Source of the DNA: Sulfuricella sp035530375
GTDB taxonomy: Bacteria; Pseudomonadota; Gammaproteobacteria; Burkholderiales; Sulfuricellaceae
Assembly: GCA_035530375.1 (NCBI GenBank)
Contig: DATKUY010000012.1
Location: 1-35,848 of the forward strand
Length of the DNA stretch: 35,848 nt
Reading direction: 5' to 3'
Shown here: one piece after another, positions 24,547-33,006 of the stretch
Position numbering within the stretch: the first letter of the stretch is position 1
Layout: every line of letters starts with the position of its first letter
Program-made: the position numbers and the translations under genes
Notes under the pieces: model-generated
What the model was told of the DNA's origin: nothing
Seen by the model: the letters and a program-made list of their open reading frames with translations, nothing else
The model's database searches: none

Positions 24547-24873
24547 ATGACATTAACAAAAGCCGAACTTGCGGACATGCTGTTCGAAAAAGTGGGATTG
24601 AACAAACGGGAAGCCAAGGACATGGTGGAATCCTTTTTCGAAGAGATTCGCATGTCCCTGGAAAAGGGCGATGGGGTGAAACTGTCTGGCTTCGGTAATT
24701 TCGAACTGCGTGACAAGCCCGAGCGCCCCGGCCGTAATCCCAAAACCGGCGAGGAAATCCCCATCACCGCGCGGCGCGTGGTGACCTTTCATGCCAGCCA
24801 GAAGCTGAAAGCGTTGGTGGAAGAATCCTGCCAATTAGGGGCCGCAAATGGCGGAACTCGCAAGCAAGCCTGA
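24547..24873 (+). CDS. ihfA: integration host factor alpha subunit
   Basis: The protein has 108 residues. It contains GFGNFELRDKPERPGRNPKT, the DNA-binding arm of the HU/IHF family, with the Pro that intercalates in DNA, and begins MTLTKAELADMLFEKVGL, the alpha-subunit wording. GAGGAGC precedes the ATG. IHF bends DNA at specific sites and acts in transcription, replication and recombination. It follows pheT by nine bases and overlaps the MerR-type gene by 26 bases, the usual betaproteobacterial order. Confidence 0.96.
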   Translation: MTLTKAELADMLFEKVGLNKREAKDMVESFFEEIRMSLEKGDGVKLSGFGNFELRDKPERPGRNPKTGEEIPITARRVVTFHASQKLKALVEESCQLGAANGGTRKQA

Positions 24874-25234
24874 TTTACCGCCGATTCCGGCAAAGCGCTA
24901 TTTCACTATCGGCGAGGTGAGCGAGCTGTGCGGGGTTAAACCGCACGTGTTGCGCTACTGGGAGCAGGAATTCACCCAGCTCAAGCCGGTGAAACGGCGC
25001 GGCAACCGCCGCTACTACCAGCACCACGAAGTGCTGCTGGTGCGCCGTATTCGTGATCTGCTGTACGAACAGGGTTTCACCATCAGCGGTGCACGCCACC
25101 GCTTGGAAGAAGGGGGCGGCGAGCGGGACGCGCCTGCAACAGTGGAGCCCATGCTCCCGGCTCCAGGCCACGGTATGGATTTGGCTCTGTTGCGACGGGA
25201 AATCAAGAGCGTGCTGGAACTGCTTCACATCTAG
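24848..25234 (+). CDS. MerR-family transcriptional regulator
   Basis: The protein has 128 residues. The winged helix-turn-helix RYFTIGEVSELCGVKPHVLR starts near residue 17, followed by YWEQEF and RRYYQHHEVLLVRRIRDLLY, typical of MerR proteins. The short C-terminal part carries no Cys pair or other known effector site. It is the small MerR protein regularly found after ihfA in betaproteobacteria; its targets are unknown to me. It overlaps ihfA by 26 bases in another frame. Confidence 0.9.
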   Translation: MAELASKPDLPPIPAKRYFTIGEVSELCGVKPHVLRYWEQEFTQLKPVKRRGNRRYYQHHEVLLVRRIRDLLYEQGFTISGARHRLEEGGGERDAPATVEPMLPAPGHGMDLALLRREIKSVLELLHI

Positions 25235-25254
25235 CCGATTTCCGATGTTTCGGC

Positions 25255-25260
25255 TATAAT
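25255..25260 (+). promoter_or_regulatory. -10 element of tRNA-Pro
   Basis: A perfect TATAAT lies nine bases before the tRNA. The expected -35 position falls at the end of the MerR gene and shows no good TTGACA match, so read-through from upstream may contribute. Confidence 0.5.
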
Positions 25261-25269
25261 CACGCCTTT

Positions 25270-25346
<77 letters not shown>

Positions 25347-25352
25347 GTATCC

Positions 25353-25389
25353 ACGCGGGTTTCAGAGTTTTCTGGAATCCGCGTTTTTT
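25353..25389 (+). terminator. terminator after tRNA-Pro
   Basis: The stem ACGCGG (25353-25358) with CCGCGT (25379-25384) is extended by weaker internal pairing (TCAGA with TCTGG) and followed by six T. Confidence 0.75.
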
Positions 25390-25447
25390 ATTTGCCATAG
25401 CAAGATTGTAGCTGCAGCAGCCCGATTTTCACCCCGACTTACACTCT

Positions 25448-25487
25448 AAAAAAATTTCTTTCGGCATGCTCGGCGATGTTTTCGCCG
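25448..25487 (-). terminator. possible weak terminator of the REC-TPR operon
   Basis: On the minus strand CGGCGA, a five-base loop and TCGCCG are followed 17 bases later by seven T. The distance between stem and T-run is larger than usual, so this is tentative. Confidence 0.3.
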
Positions 25488-25511
25488 GGTGCTGCGTGAG
25501 CCAACCCGCTT

Positions 25512-27128
25512 TTACTGGCTGGGGATGGCGTCAAGCATGTTTTGATACTGGATGCGTCGTGGTTCCAGCGGGTCTAGTGCGCTAACTTTCTTCAGGCATT
25601 CCCTGGCTTCGCTCATCAGATTGTCGCTCTTCCCCTTTTTTTGCATGGCGAGGATCGTGGCATGGGTGAAGTTGAGCAGAATCTGCTTGTTATTCGGCAG
25701 CATCGTCTTGGCGTTGCGTAGCCACTGGATGGCTTCTTCCAGTTTGCCTTCCTTGGCGAGGGTTACCCCTTTGTTGTTGGTCTCGACAACTTCGCGCCGC
25801 GAAGTATCGATCATTTGCTGGGCATCATCCTCCATGCCGGCCTGGTCGAACATTTCCTTTACCTGGTCGATCAGCGCGTCGTTGTCGTGATTGTTTTTCA
25901 CGACGGTTTGCAGCACGCTCTCAGCGGCTTCCTTGTCGCCTGCCTTGAAGAGGAATCCCGCAGCCTCGATTGCAACGTCCGCGGAAGCCAGGTTGGGGTC
26001 TTCCTGAATGATGGCGGACAATTCTTCGGCCACCTTGCGGGCGTTGATGGGATCGTCTGTCTTTTGATAGACCATGCCCTCCATCACCTTGGCGTGCAGG
26101 CTGGCCGCCTTGTCATCGAATTCCTTGTGGACGTCTTTCAGGAGTTGCAGTGCCTCGTTGGGGTTGTCTTTATCCGTGCAAATCTTGGCCAGGCCGAGGT
26201 GCGCGCCGGGCGTGTTCAGAATGGAATTCTCGCCGAGTTTTATGGTTTTCCGGTAGGCTTTTTCAGCAATATCCAGATCGCCACGCTTGTGCGCGATCTC
26301 GCCTAGCGTTTTTTGCCTGATCATCGAATTGGGGGAGGTTTCCGTGCAGCGCAACAGAATGCGCTGCGCTTCTTCCAGATCCCCCTGCTGCTGATAAGTC
26401 TTGACTAGCCAGTCGTGGGCTTCCATGTAGGTGCGATTTTCGTCGATGACTTCCTTGAGCAGCCGCTGCGCCGTTTCCATTTCGCCCAGGTGGAAGGCCA
26501 CTTTGGCCAGCCCGGTTTTTGCCCAGGGGACATCGCGCACGGAAAGGATTTTTTCGAACAATTCCTTGGCCTTGTCGTAGCGGCCTATATCGAGCAGCAG
26601 GTTTGTTTTGATGCGCAATATTTCATTATTGGCCTTGCCCGAGCCCATCGCCTTATCGCAAAGGGAAAGTGCGGCGTTGAAATTCTTGGCGAAAATTGCC
26701 TTTTCAATATCGTGGAGCTCGGATTTCTTGGCGATCACCTTCTCCAGCCGGCTTCTTAAGGCGGCTTCATTAATCGGTTTGATGATGTAGTCGTCGGGCA
26801 TGTACTCTGCGGCGCCGATCACCATGTCCGAGGTTTTTTCGGCGGTAACGATGACCCAGGCGGTGGCTGGGCCGATCAGGTGGCGGAATTTTGCCTCCTC
26901 GAGGACTTGCTGACCATTCTTCCCCGGCCCCAGATTGTAGTCGCACAGTACCGCATCGTACTTGTCGCTTTGCTCAAGGTAAGTAATGGCTTCTTTTGCG
27001 CTGGCGGCCACGCTGATATTCTTTGATCCGAATGTTTTCAGCATTTCTCGCAGCATTGCGCGCATTCCCTGGAAGTCGTCGACAATCAGGAAGCGCCGGT
27101 TTTCGAAAATGGAATCTGATGTAAACAT
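25512..27128 (-). CDS. response regulator with C-terminal TPR repeats (REC-TPR)
   Basis: The protein has 538 residues. The receiver domain (about 10-130) has the acidic pair in FLIVDDF, phosphoacceptor Asp63 in LCDYNLGPGK and Lys117 in IIKPIN. From about residue 150 to the end, helical repeats of TPR type follow (for example NKGVTLAKEGKLEEAIQWL near the C-terminus). No DNA-binding or enzymatic output is seen, so output is expected through protein contacts. It lies 25 bases downstream of a small kinase gene in the same direction, which should phosphorylate it. The target of the TPR arm is unknown. Confidence 0.88.
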   Translation of the reverse strand: MFTSDSIFENRRFLIVDDFQGMRAMLREMLKTFGSKNISVAASAKEAITYLEQSDKYDAVLCDYNLGPGKNGQQVLEEAKFRHLIGPATAWVIVTAEKTSDMVIGAAEYMPDDYIIKPINEAALRSRLEKVIAKKSELHDIEKAIFAKNFNAALSLCDKAMGSGKANNEILRIKTNLLLDIGRYDKAKELFEKILSVRDVPWAKTGLAKVAFHLGEMETAQRLLKEVIDENRTYMEAHDWLVKTYQQQGDLEEAQRILLRCTETSPNSMIRQKTLGEIAHKRGDLDIAEKAYRKTIKLGENSILNTPGAHLGLAKICTDKDNPNEALQLLKDVHKEFDDKAASLHAKVMEGMVYQKTDDPINARKVAEELSAIIQEDPNLASADVAIEAAGFLFKAGDKEAAESVLQTVVKNNHDNDALIDQVKEMFDQAGMEDDAQQMIDTSRREVVETNNKGVTLAKEGKLEEAIQWLRNAKTMLPNNKQILLNFTHATILAMQKKGKSDNLMSEARECLKKVSALDPLEPRRIQYQNMLDAIPSQ

Positions 27129-27153
27129 GGTTGTTCGATCTTTGGTAATGCAG

Positions 27154-27837
27154 TTATGGAAGGCGAAGCACGAAGCAGCCGCCGCCGAATTTTCCGCCGT
27201 TCTCCAGGGCCATGGATCCGGTCTTCCCGCGGTGTTTGTGAAGTTTGGCGACCATGGACGTGAAGAACAGCCCGAGCCCGGTACTGCCGGAAGCGAAATT
27301 CACTCCCTTGTTGACCGCATTGCCCGTATCCAACATGCTGGCGGAATAGCCGGTGCCGTTGTCCTCAACCCGGATGACCAGATAGCCGTCCTCGTTTGTT
27401 ATGAACAGCCTCAGTTTGTCGTGCGTATAACGCATGGCATTGTTAAGGGCGTGGGAGGTGACTCCGGAAACCAGTTCGCGGTCGAAATACCAGGTCATAT
27501 TTTTGTCATAATCCAGTTCCAGGGTGACGCCGAGATCGTCGAGTAAGGTCTGGTTGTGCATGACGATCTCGCTGACGAATTCGTCGATGGAGTTCTCTGT
27601 CATTTCGAATGGATAGAATTCGTTGCCGACCTTGTAAATGGCCAGCATCTGTACCAGGTTGTTGTTGACGCGCTTGACCTCGTACAGCATCGGGGCTACC
27701 TTATTCTTGAGGTTTTCGTCGAGTACCGTGTGATAGCTTTCCAGAAAATTGATGAGGACGCTGAGCGAATTCTTCATGTCGTGCATCGCGGAAGCGAAAA
27801 AAGCCGTAATGTTCGGCTGCGTTTCTTGATTGTCCAT
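27154..27837 (-). CDS. small soluble histidine kinase without sensor domain
   Basis: The protein has 227 residues and only kinase parts: an H-box with His19 in SAMHDMKNSLSVL, then a HATPase domain with ALNNAMRYTHDK (N-box), VEDNGTGY (G1) and SGSTGLGLFF (G2). No membrane segment, PAS or other sensor precedes it, so the signal must reach it through another protein or its own N-terminus. AAGGA precedes the ATG at 27837. It heads a two-gene operon with the REC-TPR regulator. Confidence 0.88.
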   Translation of the reverse strand: MDNQETQPNITAFFASAMHDMKNSLSVLINFLESYHTVLDENLKNKVAPMLYEVKRVNNNLVQMLAIYKVGNEFYPFEMTENSIDEFVSEIVMHNQTLLDDLGVTLELDYDKNMTWYFDRELVSGVTSHALNNAMRYTHDKLRLFITNEDGYLVIRVEDNGTGYSASMLDTGNAVNKGVNFASGSTGLGLFFTSMVAKLHKHRGKTGSMALENGGKFGGGCFVLRLP

Positions 27838-27871
27838 GATGGGAATCCTTATACGGGCTGCGCCTAGTTGT

Positions 27872-27885
27872 TGTTAATATTAACA
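27872..27885. promoter_or_regulatory. 14-base AT-rich palindrome upstream of the kinase operon
   Basis: TGTTAATATTAACA is a perfect palindrome about 35 bases before the kinase start, in the expected promoter zone. It may be an operator; the binding protein is unknown. Confidence 0.5.
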
Positions 27886-28024
27886 TCCTGCACTAAACAT
27901 AGCATATTACCTTACTGCAAGGCTCCGTACCATAATCGGTTCCAATATCCGGATGAGGGCTGGCCTGATTTTTCGAAAATAGTTGCCACAGTCCATTTTG
28001 TGGTTCCGGCGGGTAAAAAAACGC

Positions 28025-28080
28025 TATAATGCCAGCGTTGTAGCCTTGCAAAGCGCTACAACAGGACGGCACGGTTTTTT
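28025..28080 (+). ncRNA. possible leader RNA or small RNA upstream of surE
   Basis: TATAAT at 28025-28030 is followed seven bases later by GTTGTAGC (28037-28044), a ten-base loop and GCTACAAC (28055-28062), then GGACGGCACGG and seven T. A transcript would begin at the hairpin and could end at the T-run or go on into surE. The -35 region is poor. The remainder of 27886-28212 shows no gene. Confidence 0.35.
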
Positions 28081-28212
28081 TATTTTTAACTGCGTTTTCC
28101 GAAACACGGCTGCCGCTCGCCGGAGGTCGAACCTTTCGTTCCGACCAATTTTATGTGAAGTTGGCGCATGTGCTCTACTTCGGATTTTTTGTGTCAACCG
28201 TGAATGCCAACG

Positions 28213-28968
28213 ATGCGGATTTTGTTGAGTAATGATGACGGTTATTTTGCCCCTGGCTTGGCCTGTCTCGCCGAAACCCTTTCTTTCCTGGCCGATATCA
28301 CCGTAGTCGCCCCCGAGCGCGACCGCAGCGGCGCCAGCAATTCGCTTACCCTCGACCGGCCGCTTACGCTGCGCCGCGCCCACAGCGGTTATTACTATGT
28401 TAATGGTACCCCCACCGATTGTGTCCATCTGGCGGTTACCGGTATGCTGGATCATCTGCCGGACATGGTGATTTCGGGTATCAACCACGGCGCCAACATG
28501 GGCGACGACACCATTTACTCCGGCACGGTGGCGGCGGCAACCGAAGGCTATTTGCTGGGCGTTCCCTCCATCGCGGTGTCGCTGGTGAGCAAGGGCGCCG
28601 GCAACTACGCCAGTGCTGCACGGGTAGTCGCCGATATCGTCCGGCGCCATCAGGAGCAGCCATTTGCGCATCCGGTGCTGTTGAATGTCAATGTGCCCGA
28701 TTTGCCTTATGAAGAACTGCAGGGGAGCGAAATTACGCGGCTGGGCAGGCGTCACAAGGCCGAACCGGTGGTAAAATCAGAAAATCCGCGCGGCGAAACC
28801 GTGTATTGGGTGGGTGCTGCCGGCACTGCGCAGGATGCCGGGGCCGGCACGGATTTCGATGCCGTGGCGCGCGGCAAGATTTCGGTGACGCCGTTGCAGA
28901 TCGACTTGACGCATTACCGGCAAATGGAATCCATCCAGGGATGGCTGAATCTTGAAAAAAATATTTAA
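28213..28968 (+). CDS. surE: 5'/3'-nucleotidase SurE
   Basis: The protein has 251 residues. Metal and active-site residues of the SurE family are present: Asp8 and Asp9 in LLSNDDG, Ser39 in RDRSGASNS, and Asn95 in SGINHGANMG. It removes phosphate from nucleoside monophosphates and is linked to stationary-phase survival. ATG 28213 gives the standard start MRILLSNDDG; ATG 28204 would add three residues and cannot be excluded. It opens the surE-pcm-nlpD group. Confidence 0.95.
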   Translation: MRILLSNDDGYFAPGLACLAETLSFLADITVVAPERDRSGASNSLTLDRPLTLRRAHSGYYYVNGTPTDCVHLAVTGMLDHLPDMVISGINHGANMGDDTIYSGTVAAATEGYLLGVPSIAVSLVSKGAGNYASAARVVADIVRRHQEQPFAHPVLLNVNVPDLPYEELQGSEITRLGRRHKAEPVVKSENPRGETVYWVGAAGTAQDAGAGTDFDAVARGKISVTPLQIDLTHYRQMESIQGWLNLEKNI

Positions 28969-28988
28969 CCGGGGGCGAAGAAATTAAA

Positions 28989-29132
28989 ATGCGTAGCCAA
29001 ATATCACGTACCACCCGGCGGGTGACTTGCCATAACCCGACCATCCCTTGTTTTTGCGAGTTGGGCGACAAGCCGCCCATCCCTGCCTGCCCCGTTTCTT
29101 CTGCGCCCTTTGCGGTGAAACGCTGTTTTTAG
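28989..29132 (+). CDS. possible Cys-rich microprotein, 47 residues
   Basis: A short open frame fills most of the 173-base gap between surE and pcm. It starts 20 bases after surE and its stop overlaps the region just before the pcm start, an operon-like fit. The product has five Cys (including a CFC pair) and several Pro, with no recognised family. The ribosome site is weak (GAAGAAA). It may be chance. Confidence 0.3.
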   Translation: MRSQISRTTRRVTCHNPTIPCFCELGDKPPIPACPVSSAPFAVKRCF

Positions 29133-29141
29133 GTCGATGTC

Positions 29142-29795
29142 ATGAGCAAACTCAGCGGCATCGGCATGACTTCGCAGCGCACCCGCTCACGTTTTGTGGA
29201 GCGCCTGCGCAGCCAGGGCATCAAGGACGAAGTGGTGCTAGAAGCGATGGGGTCGATCCCCCGTCATATTTTCGTCGACGAGGCGCTGGCCAGCCGCGCC
29301 TATGACGACTGCTCCCTGCCGATCGGTTTCAACCAGACCATTTCCAATCCCCATACCGTCGCGCGCATGACCGAGCTGTTGCGCGGCGGCAAAACTCTTG
29401 GCCGGGTACTCGAAATCGGCACCGGCTGTGGCTATCAGACCGCCGTGCTGTCGCGCCTGGCGCAGGAGGTGTATTCCATTGAACGGATCGCGCCGTTGCT
29501 GACCAAGGCGCGTGGGCATCTGCGCGAGATTCGCGCTGCCAACGTCAAGGTCAAACATGCCGACGGCTCGATGGGGTTGGCGGAACTGGGGCCGTTCGAC
29601 GGCATCATCATGACCGCCGCCGCCACCCATGTGCCGGAGGCACTGCTGGCGCAACTGGCGCAGGGCGGACGCATGGTGTTCCCGATAGGTACCGGCGAGC
29701 AGCGTCTTTGCCTGATCGAGCATACTGCCCAGGAATATCGCCAGACCACGCTGGAAGCGGTGAAATTTGTGCCTTTGTTGCCGGGGCTGGCGTGA
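29142..29795 (+). CDS. pcm: protein-L-isoaspartate O-methyltransferase
   Basis: The protein has 217 residues (E. coli 208). It contains the SAM-binding motif VLEIGTGCGYQTAVL, substrate-site wording LPIGFNQTISNPHTVARM and the C-terminal region KFVPLLPGL. It methylates abnormal isoaspartyl residues and so starts their repair in aged proteins. It lies between surE and nlpD, sharing one base with nlpD (TGATG). Confidence 0.96.
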   Translation: MSKLSGIGMTSQRTRSRFVERLRSQGIKDEVVLEAMGSIPRHIFVDEALASRAYDDCSLPIGFNQTISNPHTVARMTELLRGGKTLGRVLEIGTGCGYQTAVLSRLAQEVYSIERIAPLLTKARGHLREIRAANVKVKHADGSMGLAELGPFDGIIMTAAATHVPEALLAQLAQGGRMVFPIGTGEQRLCLIEHTAQEYRQTTLEAVKFVPLLPGLA

Positions 29796-30829
29796 TGGGA
29801 TACGACCGCATGCGCGTACGGTTGAGCCTTTTGGTTCCCATGCTTGCCTTGTTGTTGGGCGGCTGCACGTCGATGAACACTTCCGCACCGGTGATCGAAC
29901 GCGCGTCGGCAGCCAGAAAGGTGCCGGGCAAAATCAGGGGCAAGGAAGCGGATTGGCGTCCCCAGATTTACACCGTGCTTCAGGGCGATACCTTGTACGG
30001 CATCGCATTGGAATATGGCTTTGACTACAAGGAAGTGGCGGAGTGGAACGGCATCGAGCCACCCTATACCATTCGCATCGGCCAGCAATTGAAATTGACC
30101 GCCTCCCGCCCGGCGGTAGTGACCACTCCGTTGAAAACCGTATCAACAGTTGAAGCCCGGCAAGCCGGCGAGGATGGGCTGCTGAAGACGCAACCCAAGG
30201 CACTCAGGCAGCCTTATTCTTCACAAGGGGACTCCGATCCGCTACAGGCTAAAGCCCATACGGAATCGTATGCCGAGCGGGCTGACAAGCCGGCTCCGGT
30301 CGTCGCGAAGACTGAAACCCAGACCAAGCTGGCGCCGGCCGAAGAAAAGGCTGCGCCGGACGAGAAAAAAGACGGCATCCCGGCCGAGGATGATGAGCGG
30401 ATCGAATGGATCTGGCCTACTGCGGGCAAAGTGGTTACCGGGTTTAATGAAGCATCCAGTGCTGGCAAGGGTCTGGATATCAGCGGCAAAAACGGCCAGC
30501 CGGTTCTGGCCGCCGCGCCGGGCAAAGTAGTGTATAGCGGCAGCGGGCTGCGCGGTTATGGCAAATTGGTAATCATAAAGCACAACAAGACCTATTTGAG
30601 CGCTTATGCGCACAACCGCCAGATTTTGATAAAGGAAGGGCAGAGCGTGGTCAAAGGCCAGAAGATCGCCGAAATGGGTGATTCCGATGCCGATCAGGTC
30701 ATGCTGCACTTCGAGATTCGGCGCCTCGGCAAGCCGGTCGATCCAATGAAGTACCTGCCGCAAACGACCTTTCACGGGCTTAAACCCGTAGAAAGTCGGA
30801 GTCCTTTAGGAAATGACGGGCCTTCATGA
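29795..30829 (+). CDS. nlpD: NlpD-type lipoprotein (LysM and M23 domains)
   Basis: The protein has 344 residues. The N-terminus is a lipoprotein signal, MLALLLGGC with lipidated Cys24. A LysM domain at about 55-100 (YTVLQGDTLYGIALEYGF) binds peptidoglycan, followed by a low-complexity linker and a C-terminal M23 domain (GQPVLAAAPGKVVYSG). The catalytic HxxxD is replaced by GLDISG, so it is expected to activate amidases, as NlpD/EnvC proteins do, and not cut itself. It starts at ATG 29795, overlapping the pcm stop. Where rpoS often follows, a convergent signalling gene ends seven bases away. Confidence 0.93.
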   Translation: MGYDRMRVRLSLLVPMLALLLGGCTSMNTSAPVIERASAARKVPGKIRGKEADWRPQIYTVLQGDTLYGIALEYGFDYKEVAEWNGIEPPYTIRIGQQLKLTASRPAVVTTPLKTVSTVEARQAGEDGLLKTQPKALRQPYSSQGDSDPLQAKAHTESYAERADKPAPVVAKTETQTKLAPAEEKAAPDEKKDGIPAEDDERIEWIWPTAGKVVTGFNEASSAGKGLDISGKNGQPVLAAAPGKVVYSGSGLRGYGKLVIIKHNKTYLSAYAHNRQILIKEGQSVVKGQKIAEMGDSDADQVMLHFEIRRLGKPVDPMKYLPQTTFHGLKPVESRSPLGNDGPS

Positions 30830-30836
30830 GCCAGGC

Positions 30837-32537
30837 CTACTGGAGTTGATACAGCGCCATTACCTGATTGCCGCAGCCTTGGTATTCCACTTCCGTGCAC
30901 AGGCTTTTAACCAGCGCGATCCCGCGTCCAGCGGGTTTGGCGCTGGAAGTAATATCCGCATTCAGGACGGAATCGATGGCGAACCCCTTGCCGCTGTCCC
31001 TGACTATCAGCTTCAGGTATGGAAGATGATTTTCCGTTACCCGCTCCAGATCGACCTCGACACTTCCGTGTTGCAGGCTGTTTAGCCGTTCCTCGCGCAG
31101 GTCGAGGTAGCGGCCAAAGCCATCCTCCTGGAATTTCAGCCGGGAATCCAGTGCCAGTACGCCATGATCCAGTGCATTGTTGTATAGTTCGGAAAGGATC
31201 AGGAACATTTCCTGGCAGTGCTTCTGGCTGTGATTCAGTTGCTCCAGCCAATTGATCAGCCAGGGCAATACGTCGAAGGACCTGAGTTCCGCAGGGCTGA
31301 GTTTGATCATCAGTTTCGACTCGCTTGGCTCGATCAGGGAAGAAGCTGCAAAAATTGGCGGGACGCTGTTCTTGCTGGAAAAATCCATAGGGCAGTGGAT
31401 GGATGCGAGGGAGATGTCATCCGCCGTATTCTCCAGGCCCATGAATTTGTTCGCCGCGGCTATCAGGTGCCAGAATTGTCCCTCGTCGCACTTCTCGCCC
31501 AGCGCCTGCAGCAGGCGATCATTGCCGAACTGTTCGCCGGCTTCGTTCTCCGCTTCGATCAGGCCATCCGAGTAAAGGATCAGACTTCCAGGGTTGGTCC
31601 AGTGATAAGTTTCCGTTTTTGAAATAAAATCGCCATCATTCATGATGCCCAGAGGGGGGTGTGCGGCCTTCCACTCCCGGGGGGTTTTGCCGCCATGCGT
31701 TACAAAATAGGCCGTTGGCATGCCGCCGTTCCAGAGTTCGATGGTGCGCTCCGAAAAGTTGATTTCGGCCAGTATGGCGGCGACAAAGCGCTCCGTCGGC
31801 ATGAGGTGCTTGATCTTGCTATTGAGCTCGCGGGCGATGGTTGGAATGCCATAGCCTTTTCTTGTCATGCCGTAAAACACCTCGACCACAGGCAGGACAT
31901 TCAGCGCGGCAGACAGGCCATGGCCGGCGCTGTCGGCCAGGATCACATGTAGCGTGTTGCTGGGTGTGAATTCGGTGACGATGACATCGCCGCTAAAGTG
32001 GGTTGCCGGAAGGGTAAGGCGCTCGACCAACTGCTCATTGAGTTTATTGTCGGAATGAATGATCTTTTCCAGCAGGTGCTTGGCGAGGTTCTGCTCGCGT
32101 TCGCTTTCCTCGTGGTTGCGCAGCAGCTGTTCGGCATTTTCCACGATCACACGTTGCAAGTCGGCGATGCGTTGCATCGCCTTGATTTTGGCATGCAGTA
32201 TCGTCAGATTGATGGGCTTGGTAAGATAATCGTCCCCGCCGGCTTGCAGTCCCCGCACCTGATCGCTGTCCTGGGCTGCTGCGCTGAGGAAAATCACCGG
32301 CACCCATTTGCTGCCGGCCAGCCTTTTGATTTCGGTTGTGGCCTGGTAGCCGTCCATCACCGGCATCATGACATCCATCAGGACCATGTCCGGCGATGTT
32401 TCGCGGAACATGTCGACCGCTTCCTGCCCATTCCTTGCCAGAATCGCCGTGTGGCCGAGTTTTGAGATGAATGCGCTGATCAGCGCCAGATTCGGTTCGG
32501 TATCGTCAACAACCAGGATGTTAAGCGGTTTGTCCAT
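30837..32537 (-). CDS. REC-PP2C(SpoIIE)-HATPase partner-switch protein
   Basis: The protein has 566 residues. A receiver domain (1-125) has phosphoacceptor Asp55 in VLMDVMMPVMDG and Lys in LTKPIN. A linker helix precedes a PP2C/SpoIIE phosphatase (about 175-395) with GDVIVTE, LADSAGHG, LYSDGLIEA and NTADDISL metal motifs. The C-terminal part (about 405-566) is an anti-sigma-type HATPase with ELYNNALDHG, VRDSGKGF and GRGIALVKSL. The same layout is known from Pseudomonas HsbR, which acts on the STAS protein HsbA. The STAS gene 108 bases upstream is the expected substrate, phosphorylated and dephosphorylated by this one protein. A six-base hairpin (32547-32566) lies just before the start. Confidence 0.92.
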   Translation of the reverse strand: MDKPLNILVVDDTEPNLALISAFISKLGHTAILARNGQEAVDMFRETSPDMVLMDVMMPVMDGYQATTEIKRLAGSKWVPVIFLSAAAQDSDQVRGLQAGGDDYLTKPINLTILHAKIKAMQRIADLQRVIVENAEQLLRNHEESEREQNLAKHLLEKIIHSDNKLNEQLVERLTLPATHFSGDVIVTEFTPSNTLHVILADSAGHGLSAALNVLPVVEVFYGMTRKGYGIPTIARELNSKIKHLMPTERFVAAILAEINFSERTIELWNGGMPTAYFVTHGGKTPREWKAAHPPLGIMNDGDFISKTETYHWTNPGSLILYSDGLIEAENEAGEQFGNDRLLQALGEKCDEGQFWHLIAAANKFMGLENTADDISLASIHCPMDFSSKNSVPPIFAASSLIEPSESKLMIKLSPAELRSFDVLPWLINWLEQLNHSQKHCQEMFLILSELYNNALDHGVLALDSRLKFQEDGFGRYLDLREERLNSLQHGSVEVDLERVTENHLPYLKLIVRDSGKGFAIDSVLNADITSSAKPAGRGIALVKSLCTEVEYQGCGNQVMALYQLQ

Positions 32538-32645
32538 GTATTTCAGGGCACCTTAGTGCCGGTGCCGAATTTTGTTCCTTCGGTTGAGCAGGGGCGCAGC
32601 CCTGGATCAAGCCTGCTTTGGGTTGTGTTAAACGGCGCGTATATT

Positions 32646-32954
32646 CTAGCTGATGGTAAACAGTCTCTGGAAATTGGCCACATCGAGAACTTGCTGGACG
32701 ATGCCCGTGCAGTTCAGGAGTGTTACCTGAATATGTGCGTTATGCGCTCTCTCTCGCAGCAGCAGCAACATGCCCAGGGCGGAACTGTCGAGGTAATCCA
32801 CGTTCTTGAAATCCACCGTAATTTCCTTGACACCCGGCGCCTGCAATGCTTCATCGCTGGCGTGGCGGAATTCACGATGGGAACTGAAATCGAAGCGGCC
32901 ATTAAGGGCGAGCTTGGCGGTTTCTTCTTTTTTCTCTACAGCAATGTTCATCAT
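32646..32954 (-). CDS. STAS-domain anti-anti-sigma factor antagonist
   Basis: The protein has 102 residues and is a single STAS domain. The phosphorylation site is the serine pair 57-58 in YLDSSALGMLLLL. ATG 32954 is preceded by AAAGG seven bases upstream; a longer frame to 33023 overlaps the end of cheB and lacks family sequence. It should be the target of the downstream REC-PP2C-HATPase protein. Its own partner (anti-sigma factor, FlgM or cyclase) is not in the window. It lies 52 bases after cheB in the same direction. Confidence 0.92.
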   Translation of the reverse strand: MMNIAVEKKEETAKLALNGRFDFSSHREFRHASDEALQAPGVKEITVDFKNVDYLDSSALGMLLLLRERAHNAHIQVTLLNCTGIVQQVLDVANFQRLFTIS

Positions 32955-33006
32955 GGTTCGGCCTTTCTTGAAAATTAAGGAAGATTGCTTTATTTTGCCG
33001 GGCAGT

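Noticed and set aside
30774..30789. Small hairpin ACGGG/CCCGT at the end of nlpD as a terminator
   Set aside because: It lies inside the coding region with a five-base stem and no T-run.
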